From: Alistipes sp. CHKCI003
Lineage (GTDB): Bacteria > Bacteroidota > Bacteroidia > Bacteroidales > Rikenellaceae
DNA: 64,000 nucleotides
Assembly: GCF_900021155.1 (NCBI RefSeq)
Contig: NZ_FCNT01000018.1
Span: 52,582-116,581, forward strand
Direction of reading: 5' to 3'
Shown: piece by piece, positions 50,474 to 59,300 of the stretch
How positions within the stretch are numbered: position 1 is the stretch's first letter
Layout: the number at the start of each line of letters is the position of its first letter
Position numbers and translations under genes: made by a program
Notes under the pieces: model-generated
Database searches by the model: none
What the model saw: the letters and a program-made list of their open reading frames with translations, nothing else
What the model was told of the DNA's origin: nothing

Positions 50474-51115
50474 CTACTCCTGTATTTGCTTCTTCTTATA
50501 TTCTTCAAGCCCTTCGGCCATCTTCTTCACGAAACGATCTCGATCGTACTGCAATTCGATGATGCCGTCACGGTCGAGGGTATTGTTAAGATTCTTTTCG
50601 AAATCGTTTTTATTTGTCCGTATTTCGAGACATACATATACTTGGATGCTGCCATCGGCCAAATCATAAATAGACGTTTTGAGAATTCGTGTATTTTTAA
50701 TCTCTTCGGCGACAAACTGCGTCATAACGGACTCTCCGATTGTCCCCGCCGATTTTTTCAAATTCTTATTTGCATTCTGCTCGTAATCCTGCGCAGCCCC
50801 TTCTACCGCTACTTTTATCATAGCAGCAAGTCGGTTGCGGGCATCCCGCTCTGCTTCGTTTAATGCAGTTTTTTCAACATAGGATGTGGCTGTTCCGTAG
50901 GCTCGCAGGTTTTCTGCATCCGCTTGTGCCAATTCGATACACGGTTCGGTTGTGCGAAGAGTACGTGCAGGACGCTGCGGTGCAGTTGCCTGTTGTTCCT
51001 GTTGTTGTTTCCATTGTTGATACTGATAGTCGGATGAGGTTGTTTTCTTCGATGCACCGCAAGAAACGGTCAAAAAAGATGTCGCGAAAACGATAAAAAG
51101 ATGAAAGGATTTCAT
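50474..51115 (-). CDS. LPP20-family lipoprotein
   Basis: 213 residues from the ATG at 51115; an upstream in-frame start lacks a signal. The lipobox is LTVSC. A Gln-rich linker (YQYQQWKQQQEQQ) is followed by an LPP20-type domain, with LRAYGTATSYVEKTALNEAERDARNRLAAMI and a later strand-helix unit. The C-terminal VYVCLEIRTNKNDFEKNL is typical of the family. LPP20 proteins are outer-membrane lipoproteins of unknown function. This is the first gene of the operon reaching to 43834, behind an AT-rich leader of about 310 bases. Confidence 0.78.
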   Translation of the reverse strand: MKSFHLFIVFATSFLTVSCGASKKTTSSDYQYQQWKQQQEQQATAPQRPARTLRTTEPCIELAQADAENLRAYGTATSYVEKTALNEAERDARNRLAAMIKVAVEGAAQDYEQNANKNLKKSAGTIGESVMTQFVAEEIKNTRILKTSIYDLADGSIQVYVCLEIRTNKNDFEKNLNNTLDRDGIIELQYDRDRFVKKMAEGLEEYKKKQIQE

Positions 51116-51904
51116 AGTAAAATTGATATTAGGGTTAAACAAAAATTTCAATTTTACCGTCCGGCTCCTATACGGTGGGTTGATACAAAAAGAAAGTGTG
51201 GAGTCGATTTCGTTTATCTAACGGAAGGTTCTGACAAAACCCAAGGGAAAATAAACGAATACCCCACACTTGAATAGATATGGAACCCATGAGCAATGAA
51301 AATGCCCGATCGCATATATCTAAACAAGAAATGAGTGCTGTTCGTAGCCCTTTCCCTTTGAAAATTGTCAGATTTTCCGTTAAGGACGGTGCGAAAACAC
51401 TTTCTAACAATATGTCTGTCGATTGCTCGACAAAACAAAAGTAGAAAATAATTTTCACATAGAACAACACTCATGTAAAATTCAGTGCAAATTTCCGCAA
51501 AACAATTTTTTATTCCAAGTACAGAAACCCTTGAAATGCAACTTTGTTATTTCCGATGCAAAAAGATCATGCTTTGTTTGGTAAAGACGGGCAATCTTGT
51601 TCCGCTCCCTTATGCGGGAGCGTCATTCTTCCTGCACATACACTACTCATACCGACTGTTCAGGCGCATGGCAGGGACGAATATCCGGACAATATCCGCG
51701 GCGGAAGGTAGTGTCCCGGGGCGGTCGAAACGATAGTCGTTCCGACCGTTCGTCGTTTCCGCATTTTGCCCGTACCGACGCCAACCTCTTCCAACACCTG
51801 TTCCAACCGAGACAACGGGGGCGGCCGGTCTGCCCGGGCCGTTCGCAGGCGGGTTAAATTCGTCCCCTGCACCGCTATTGGTGCTAATCTAATATTTCGC
51901 AAAG
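51116..51904. other. Intergenic junction between LPP20 operon and conjugative element
   Basis: 789 bases without a convincing gene. From left: an imperfect inverted repeat (51194-51217 with 51250-51271, sharing AAGTGTGG and CGTTTAT) that could fold in the LPP20 leader; a TACTTTTG -7 box on the minus strand at 51436-51443; and a hairpin GCTCCC/GGGAGC at 51603-51620 followed by a long conserved-looking leader up to the DUF4099 gene. The rise in GC near 51590 marks the probable passage from the AT-rich operon leader to conjugative-element DNA, but no att repeat could be identified. Confidence 0.55.
51436..51443 (-). promoter_or_regulatory. TAnnTTTG -7 box for the LPP20/BACON operon
   Basis: TACTTTTG on the minus strand. 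Use of this box would give a leader of about 310 bases containing the inverted repeat at 51194-51271. Confidence 0.45.
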
Positions 51905-53356
51905 ATGGACGAAAAAGTAAAGAACGACGAGAAGAAGGTAATGCTCGTCAGGCAGACCGGAGAAGGTCAGGAGGGCAAGCTGAAGGCCGTCGGCAGTATC
52001 GACGAAGACGGAAACATCGAGACGCTCGACCCCACTGCGGCGAATGTCGCCAAACTGTTCGACGTGAACACGAACCAGCCTGCTCTGGAGGCGTTTTTCA
52101 CCAAATTCATGGAGCAGTCGCAAGACCCTGTAAAAACGGGTATCTCGGAGATCTTCATCATGGCCGAAAGCGTGCTGGACAAACTCATCAAAATCGACCT
52201 CGATCCGCAGCTGCTCGAAAACTACCGCGTCGATCCGGCCGAAGAGCTCGCAAAAATGGAACAGCAGATCGCGGTTCCCCGTTTCGAGCCTATGGATATT
52301 TCGAGAATCGACACGGCGGATATGGAGCGCATGGGCATCCGTATGGAAGACCTCGAACCCCATTTGAAGGCGATGTCCTACGGGCACAAATCGCACGGAC
52401 TGATCGAAATGCGGCCGGAGAAGGAACCCGGCGGCATGCGCGTCACCACCAAAGGGCGCGTATCGCTCGAAGAGCAGGCCGACGGCTCGCTGAAAGTCGT
52501 GCCGCACTACTATCGGGAGAAGTGCGACCTCGACGCGCCCTTTCACAACGTGCTGCTCGACGACGAGGCCAAGCGCAACATCGCCGAAACCCGTCATGCA
52601 GGCAAGGTGATCGACCTGGAGCTGGAGCCGGGTAGGATGACGCCCTGTTACGTTTCGCGCGACAAATGGACAAACGAACTCGTTGCGATGCCTGTCTCGG
52701 AGTTCGAGAAACGCGCATCGATCAAGAACGCCGACCTCTCCGAGGGTGAACAGCTCGACTTCTACTCCGGACGTAAAATCCTGCTGAAAGGCTATACCAC
52801 CCGTTCCGGTTACAAACGCGATGCTTACATTCAGATCGACGCCTCGGAGAGCAATATCGAGTTCGACCACAGCGGCCTCGACAAAAGGCGCTATCAGGAG
52901 CACAACCGAGGGGTATATGCCGCCAAACGTTTCGAGCAGGGCAACCCCCTGCCGGAAGGCCCGCAGGCCATGTTCATTCCCAAGCGGGTGTTCGGGGTGG
53001 AGCTGCCCCAAGAAGCCTACAATCAATGGCTGGACGCCCTCAATTTCCCCGAAAAGCGCAAAGATGTCAAAGCGACTTATTTGCAGGGATTGCAATTCCC
53101 CGGAAGCCCGGAACGTGCGGATCGCTGGGTAAAACCCGATTACGAGGCCGGAAAGATCAAATCGTACCGTTGGAACCCGGATTACTCGCGCAAACAGTCC
53201 TCCTCGCAGTCGCAGGCTCCGGCTCAAACCCCGTCGAACGAGCCGTCCAAGCAGACCGAAGGACAGCCGCAGAAACGGCAGTCCAAACGCGAAGTGCGTC
53301 AGGTCACCCCGCCGAAGCCTCAGCCGAAGAAGTCCAAGAGCGTGGGAGGTCTGTAA
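51905..53356 (+). CDS. DUF4099/DUF3945 protein of a CTnDOT-like conjugative element
   Basis: 483 residues. The N-terminal part (MLVRQTGEGQEGKLKAVGSIDEDGN, then EFFTKFMEQ-like helices) and the centre (MERMGIRMEDLEPHLKAMSYGHKSHGLIEM) fit DUF4099. The following region (RVSLEEQADGSLKVVPHYYREKCDLDAPFHN, DLELEPGRMTPCYVSRDKWTNELVAMPV, then a second copy with DKRRYQEHNRGVYAAKRF) fits DUF3945. The C-terminus is a Gln/Pro/Lys-rich tail. Such proteins are found only in Bacteroidetes integrative conjugative elements, typically ahead of topB; their role is unknown but DNA processing during transfer is suspected. It heads a run of element genes on the plus strand. Confidence 0.85.
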   Translation: MDEKVKNDEKKVMLVRQTGEGQEGKLKAVGSIDEDGNIETLDPTAANVAKLFDVNTNQPALEAFFTKFMEQSQDPVKTGISEIFIMAESVLDKLIKIDLDPQLLENYRVDPAEELAKMEQQIAVPRFEPMDISRIDTADMERMGIRMEDLEPHLKAMSYGHKSHGLIEMRPEKEPGGMRVTTKGRVSLEEQADGSLKVVPHYYREKCDLDAPFHNVLLDDEAKRNIAETRHAGKVIDLELEPGRMTPCYVSRDKWTNELVAMPVSEFEKRASIKNADLSEGEQLDFYSGRKILLKGYTTRSGYKRDAYIQIDASESNIEFDHSGLDKRRYQEHNRGVYAAKRFEQGNPLPEGPQAMFIPKRVFGVELPQEAYNQWLDALNFPEKRKDVKATYLQGLQFPGSPERADRWVKPDYEAGKIKSYRWNPDYSRKQSSSQSQAPAQTPSNEPSKQTEGQPQKRQSKREVRQVTPPKPQPKKSKSVGGL

Positions 53357-53357
53357 C

Positions 53358-53576
53358 ATGTTCGCGGCCATTCTGATTATCATCGCGGCCTCGGTGTCGC
53401 TCTCCGTCGTGATCCTGCTGATCCTCTATTATATCGGCAAACGCCCCGATGCGGAACGGACGCAGGACGACGACAGCCGGTATTACGACGAGAACGGCAA
53501 CCACCTCTACTACGACCGCAAGCTGATCGCCCGCCTCGAAAAGGAGAAAGAGCGGGCGGCGCAGCAAAATAAATAG
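53358..53576 (+). CDS. Small single-span membrane protein of the conjugative element
   Basis: 72 residues. One transmembrane helix fills residues 3-26 (AAILIIIAASVSLSVVILLILYYI), followed by a charged cytoplasmic tail (DDDSRYYDENGNHLYYDRKLIARLEKEKERAAQ). The start codon follows the stop of the DUF3945 gene by one base, so it is translationally coupled. Not a recognised family. Confidence 0.65.
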   Translation: MFAAILIIIAASVSLSVVILLILYYIGKRPDAERTQDDDSRYYDENGNHLYYDRKLIARLEKEKERAAQQNK

Positions 53577-53605
53577 CCACTGAAAACATCCGAAAAACCG
53601 AACGA

Positions 53606-55714
53606 ATGAAAGTCATCATAGCAGAAAAGCCCTCGGTAGCACAGCAGATCGCCGCCGTCGTGGGCGCTACCGCCCGTAAGGACGGCTATATCGAAGGGGG
53701 CGGCTACGCCGTCACATGGGCCTTCGGCCACCTCGTAGGCCCGGCCATGCCGGAAGCCTACGGCATCGAAGGGTTCAAGAGGGAGAACCTTCCGATCCTT
53801 CCCGAAACCTTCGTCCTCGAACCGCGCCGCGTCAAAAGCGGCAAGGAGTACAAGCCCGATCCGGGAGCCGTCAAACAGCTCGCCGTCCTCAAGGAGCTGT
53901 TCTCCCGCGCCGAACGAATCGTCGTGGCTACCGACGCCGGGCGCGAAGGCGAGCTGATTTTCCGCTTTATCTATCACTATCTCGACTGCAAGACGCCCTT
54001 CGACCGGCTGTGGATCAGCAGCCTCACCGAGCGGGCCATCCGCGAGGGGTTGGCAGCCATACGTCCCGGCAGCGAGTACGATGATCTCTACCTCTCGGCC
54101 CGTGCCCGCTGCGAGGCGGACTGGATCGTGGGCATCAACGCATCCCAAGCTCTCGCCATCGCCGCCGGACGCGGTGCATGGTCGCTGGGCAGGGTGCAGA
54201 CCCCTACGCTGGCGCTGGTGTGCGGGCGCTATCTGGAAAACACCTCGTTCACGCCGCAGACCTATTTCCGGCTCAAGCTCCACACGGCCAAAGACGCTAC
54301 GGCCTTCGCCGCCCTCTCGTCCCCGAAATTCGACACGAAAGCGGCGGCGGAGGAAGCCTGTGCCACCGTCCGGGGCAGCGACGGCGTAAAGGTTACAAAG
54401 GTCGAACGCCGCCATGCAACCGAGCAGCCGCCGCTGCTGTACGACCTGACTTCGCTCCAGAAAGAGGCCAACACGCGGCACGGCTTCTCGGCCGAAAAGA
54501 CGCTCGGCATCGCACAGGAGCTTTACGAAAAGAAGCTCGTCACCTATCCCCGCACGGGGAGCCGCTACATTCCGCAGGACGTGTTCGAGGAGATCGCCCC
54601 GCTGCTGGCCTCGCTCTCCGGCCATACGGGTTTCGGCCATCAGGCCGCCGACCTGTCGGGCGGAGAGCTGAACCGCCGTTCGGTGGACGGCAAAAAAGTG
54701 ACCGACCACCATGCCCTGCTGATCACCGGCTATACGCCTGCGGGACTTGCGGCGGACCATGCCAAAATCTACGATATGATCGCCGGGCGCATGGTCGAGG
54801 CGTTCTCGCCCGCGTGTCTGAAAGAGATCACCTCCGTCCGTATGGAGTGTGCGGGCATCCCGTTCGAGGTGCGCGGTACGGTCGTAACGAGTGCCGGATG
54901 GCGCAAGGTATGGGGCGAGCCGGAAGAGCGTACGGAGGAGGATGCGGCGGCTCTGCCCGATCTCGCCGAGGGGGATATGCTCGCCGTGCGCGGATGCGAC
55001 CTCGTGGAAAAGCAGACGCGCCCCCGCCCGCTGCATACCGAAAGCAGCCTGCTCGCGGCAATGGAGACCGCCGGCAAGGAGCTGGAAGACGAGGCCGAGC
55101 GCGAGGCCATGAAGGATTCCGGCCTCGGAACTCCGGCCACCCGTGCGGCGGTGATCGAAACGCTCTTTTCGCGCGAGTATATCAAACGTGAAAAAAAGTC
55201 GCTCGTGCCCACCGAGAAGGGCCTCGCCGTGTACGGCATCGTCAAAGATATGCGGATCGCCGACGCCGCCATGACGGGCGGCTGGGAGCTGGCCCTTGCG
55301 AAGATCGCTATCGGGGAGATGAACGCCTTCACCTTTCGTAAAGGTATCGAAGTTTACGCCTCGCAGATCACGTCCGAACTGCTCAAGGTGCAGGTCGGGG
55401 CGGTCGCCGGGCGTACAGGCGCTCTGTGTCCCCGCTGCGGGGGCCGGGTGACGTTCTACCCGAAAGTAGCCAAGTGCGAAAATGCGGAGTGCGGCCTGAC
55501 CGTATTTCGGACGATAGCGAAAAAGGAGCTTACGGACGGCCAGCTGGAAGCCTTGCTCGTCAAAGGACGAACGCCGACGATCAAGGGCTTCGCCAAGAAG
55601 GACGGGGGCACGTTCGAGGCCGCCGTAGTCTTCGACGGCGATTACCGCACCGCGTTCGCCTTCGAGCAAGGCGGCAAGCCCCGTAAGCCGGGTGCGGCGA
55701 AAGTCCGGAAATAA
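53606..55714 (+). CDS. topB: DNA topoisomerase III of the conjugative element
   Basis: 702 residues. Type IA topoisomerase: the Toprim domain starts MKVIIAEKPSVAQQIA and includes the metal site ATDAGREGELI (110-118). The core has SSLTERAIREGL, DWIVGINASQAL and SLGRVQTPTLALV. The active-site Tyr314 lies in KLVTYPRTGSRYIP. The C-terminal end has a zinc-ribbon-like CPRCGGRVTFYPKVAKCENAECG, then the TopB-associated repeat TIKGFAKKDGGTFEA. It relaxes and decatenates single-stranded regions and is a standard part of CTnDOT-type elements, where it may help process transferred DNA. It is 29 bp after the small membrane gene. Confidence 0.93.
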   Translation: MKVIIAEKPSVAQQIAAVVGATARKDGYIEGGGYAVTWAFGHLVGPAMPEAYGIEGFKRENLPILPETFVLEPRRVKSGKEYKPDPGAVKQLAVLKELFSRAERIVVATDAGREGELIFRFIYHYLDCKTPFDRLWISSLTERAIREGLAAIRPGSEYDDLYLSARARCEADWIVGINASQALAIAAGRGAWSLGRVQTPTLALVCGRYLENTSFTPQTYFRLKLHTAKDATAFAALSSPKFDTKAAAEEACATVRGSDGVKVTKVERRHATEQPPLLYDLTSLQKEANTRHGFSAEKTLGIAQELYEKKLVTYPRTGSRYIPQDVFEEIAPLLASLSGHTGFGHQAADLSGGELNRRSVDGKKVTDHHALLITGYTPAGLAADHAKIYDMIAGRMVEAFSPACLKEITSVRMECAGIPFEVRGTVVTSAGWRKVWGEPEERTEEDAAALPDLAEGDMLAVRGCDLVEKQTRPRPLHTESSLLAAMETAGKELEDEAEREAMKDSGLGTPATRAAVIETLFSREYIKREKKSLVPTEKGLAVYGIVKDMRIADAAMTGGWELALAKIAIGEMNAFTFRKGIEVYASQITSELLKVQVGAVAGRTGALCPRCGGRVTFYPKVAKCENAECGLTVFRTIAKKELTDGQLEALLVKGRTPTIKGFAKKDGGTFEAAVVFDGDYRTAFAFEQGGKPRKPGAAKVRK

Positions 55715-55718
55715 TCCT

Positions 55719-55726
55719 TATCTTTG
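55719..55726 (+). promoter_or_regulatory. TAnnTTTG -7 box for the DUF1896/helicase operon
   Basis: TATCTTTG begins four bases after the topB stop. The predicted leader to the DUF1896 gene is about 125 bases and contains a terminator-like hairpin. Confidence 0.5.
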
Positions 55727-55781
55727 CCGCTGGACGACTTGTCACAGACGCTTTCGGCGTTCGGCAGGGATGTTCAGTGGC

Positions 55782-55814
55782 GGCGCTTCGGGTGGGAACC
55801 CGGAGCGCCTTTTC
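55782..55814 (+). terminator. Leader hairpin with T-run ahead of DUF1896, possible attenuator
   Basis: A 12-base stem GGCGCTTCGGGT / ACCCGGAGCGCC with loop GGGA, followed at once by TTTTCTTCCTT. It looks like a full rho-independent terminator but lies 44 bases before the DUF1896 ATG, inside the leader. It could stop topB read-through or regulate the downstream operon by attenuation. Confidence 0.65.
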
Positions 55815-55857
55815 TTCCTTCGACCTTTGCGTTTCACACCACTGAACAATCCACATC

Positions 55858-56307
55858 ATGCCGAACGATCATCATAACGCCCCGCAGACGGGGTTATCTT
55901 ATTACGGCCTTTCGCTGCTCTCTTATCTGCGGGAGAGCCATCCCGACCTGGCGGACGATGCCGACTTCATCCGCACGCGGGCGCAGTCTGCGGCCGAAAC
56001 ATACAGCCGCATCATCCGCAGCGGAGGCTCCCGCATCGAAGCGGCCGAGGAGGCCGACGCCGTACTCTACCGGGGGCTTCATTTCTCGCTATACAGTACG
56101 CTCGCAAACGTTATCCGCAGCGAGTTCGCGGAGGACATTCCCGAAGAGGATGTCCGCGAGGCCGCCCTCATCCTCCTGCCGCAGGCCAAAGAGGTCGCCC
56201 GAAGCTACGAGCTTACGGACGACTTCGCCGCCACGCCGCAGTACGAGCGGCTCTACACCGAACTTACGGGAACCGTTCAAATCCTGCTCGACAATGGCGT
56301 ACAATAA
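55858..56307 (+). CDS. DUF1896 protein of the conjugative element
   Basis: 149 residues, all-helical appearance. The opening [38 protein letters not shown], the centre [15 protein letters not shown] and the end [23 protein letters not shown] are characteristic of DUF1896, a family confined to Bacteroidetes mobile elements and nearly always encoded next to the giant methylase-helicase. Its stop lies 14 bases inside the following gene, so the two are translationally coupled and probably act together. Function unknown. Confidence 0.85.
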   Translation: MPNDHHNAPQTGLSYYGLSLLSYLRESHPDLADDADFIRTRAQSAAETYSRIIRSGGSRIEAAEEADAVLYRGLHFSLYSTLANVIRSEFAEDIPEEDVREAALILLPQAKEVARSYELTDDFAATPQYERLYTELTGTVQILLDNGVQ

Positions 56308-59300
56308 GACCGAACACCTGCGCCGCAATATCGAAGCGATCCGCACGGCCTTCGCGCTGGAGAGGGAACAGCGGGCGGCCACGCCCGAAGAGCGGGATGT
56401 GCTGCGTGCGTACAGCGGCTTCGGAGCGATCAAGGAGGTGTTGGAGCCGCTGCCGCACAAAAAGGAAACGGCGCTCACACCTCTGATCGAAGAGCTGCAC
56501 GCCGTGCTGAAAGAGAACACCGGCGGCGAGCGCGAGTACAAACGCTATCTGGACGGCCTCAAAGCTTCGGTGCTGACGGCCTTCTACACACCGGAACCCG
56601 TGACGGACGCCATTATGCGGATGCTCTATAATGCGGGCGTCGTTCCGGTGCGTGCACTCGAACCGAGCGCCGGGACGGGGGCTTTCGCGGAGTACCTGCG
56701 CCGTTATAACGAAGAGGCCGAGATCACCTGCTTCGAGAAAGACCCGCTGACAGTACTTATCCTGCACCGCCTGCATCCCGACGATACGGTGCGGGTGCAA
56801 GGCTTCGAAACCATAGAACCCGCCTACGAGGGGCACTTCGACCTGATTACGAGCAATATCCCATTCGGGGACGTTTCGTTGTTCGATCCGGCGTTCTCCT
56901 CTTCGCGCGATCCGGTGCGCCGGCAAGGCGCATGGGCGATACACAACTATTTCTTTATGAAGTCGGTCGATCTGGTGCGCGACGGGGGCCTCGTCGCCTT
57001 CATCACCTCGCAGGGCGTGGCCGACGCGGAGCGCAATCGACCCGTGCGGGAGTGGCTGATGGAGCGGTGCGATCTGGTCGCGGCCGTGCGGCTGCCGAAC
57101 AACCTCTTTACAGACCATGCCGGAACGGAGGTGGGCAGCGACCTTATCGTTCTGCAAAAGAACTCGGCCGCCCGCCCCCTCTCCGAGCGGCAGCGGGACT
57201 TTATCGAAACACGCACGCTCTCGAACGGCATTACGGTAAACAACAGCTTCCAATCGCTCGACCGCGTGGTGCAGACCTCGGCCAAAGTGGGCACGAACCC
57301 TTACGGGAAACCGGCGATGGAGTTCACCCACGCCGGAGGCGTGGAAGGCATCGCCCGTGCGCTGGCGGATATGCTCGCGGAGGATATGGAGCGGCATTTC
57401 AACCGGGAGTTGTACGAAAGCCATGCCCCGAAGACCGCTCCGCGTCAGTACAGGGAATGGCAGACGGAGACGGTAAGTCCGCGACAGGCGCACGACGACA
57501 TCGGACAGGCACGGAATACGGAGCTGTCCGGGCAAACGGCATTGCGGCAACACGGGAACCGAGAGATCGCACGGGAAATTCCTGCGACGGAGCGTAACAG
57601 CATCGGGCAGGAGCAAGAAATAGAATTATCCGGCCAGACAGTCCGGCAGCAGACGCGGCAGGCAGCACCGTCCGCGGCGCAGGCTCCGGAAACTACGGCC
57701 GGTATATTCGACGACGAGCCGCCGTACCCTCCCGATCTCGATCCGTTCTGGCAGGCCATAGAAGACCATTGGTTTCCGGACGAGGCCGAGGCGAGAATCC
57801 GGACGGAAGAGGCCCTCCGCGCCGAAAGGCGGCAGGCGGAACCTTCATCCGCGCAAACGATGCTCTTCCCGGACGCTCCGGTTTCGCCGCATTCTTCCCG
57901 GCAAACCGCCGGATTCCGGCAGCCGGCGACCTCCGTCCCTCTTCCCGAAACAACTCGCGGCGGCGGCCCGCGCCGAGCCGGAGAAGTACTGCAAGAAGTA
58001 CTTTCCGATCTGCGGCAGAAAGCGGAACGGTATCAGGGCGGCCGGATGCAGGAACCCGCACCTTTCGATGAGCAGCCGGGGCCGTTCTGGCACCCTACCG
58101 AAGAGGAGTGGCGCGACCTTAACCGCTGGATGGAAGAACGGTATGCCGTTACGCAGGCCGCCTCCGACGGCTACCGACTCGACCCCGAAACGGGAGAGAT
58201 GATCCCTATTGAGGATGCCGAAGCGGAGGAAATACGGGACGAAGCGACCGTGCAGGCCGAGGGTGCCGCCATGCCGAACGAATCCCTGCCCCCTCTGCCT
58301 ACGCAGGAAGCATGGCAGCCTGCCGGGCAGGATTGGGCGGAGTTCGGCGCGTGGCAGGAGGAGCGGGAGAGGCGGTTTATGGAAGAGTACCCGCCCTCGC
58401 CGGAAATGTACGGATATGCCGAACCCGCCGTGCAAACGGTCGCGGCAGCAGCCCCGGAGAAGGAGCAGGCAGATACATCGGAGATGCGTCGGGAACCCGT
58501 CGTACAGGGTGTTCGGCCGGAAATATCCGAACCTGCGGTTATGGAACCCGCTGCACGGCGGACAGCAGCACACGCCCCTGCCTCGGCGCAAGAGCCGCAG
58601 TCCGTGCAGGAAGCGGAACGGTGTGCCGGCAGCACGGTACGCCCGGCCGACGACGGGCGGGAAGAGGCGGCTGCGGAACCCGCTGCAACGGCAGCGCAGG
58701 CACGAGCGGCCGGACAACCCTCGCAGGATGGGTTCGCAGGATCGCTGTTCAATGCTTTCGATACGCAGACCGAACCGGAGCCGGTGCTGAACGTACAGCA
58801 GGAACCGGTGCTTACGCTCTACGACCTGTTCGGGTTCTCAGCCGAAGAACGCAGTCAGGTGAACCGTCCCAAGAAGCGCGGCCCGAAACCTAAAGGCAAA
58901 CGACAGGCAGCGGGGATGCCGCAGGTACGACACCGGCCTGCACAACAGGACTCGGCGACTTCTTCTCAGAAGGCGTCCAAGCCCGTACAAGAGGAGGAGC
59001 GTCCTCTGGACTGGCGGGAGAGGCTGATGCAAAACCGGCCGCATCAAGAGGAACGACAGCCGGCAGAGGTATCGACCGCCGTAACGGCGGAGCGCTCCGC
59101 AGGTACGTCCGCAGAAAATCAACCGAGAACGATAACCGGAAACAGGCAGGATGCGGCGAAGCCTGCGGCAGGGCGATCCGGCGTAGCCGGGCAGCCGCAG
59201 GCCGCGACCCGAACGGAATACGGAAGGGAGCGGCCGGAACCGGCACGCAAGGTTCCCGACAGTGCTGCGGACGGCAAATCCGGAGACAGGGCGCAGCTAT

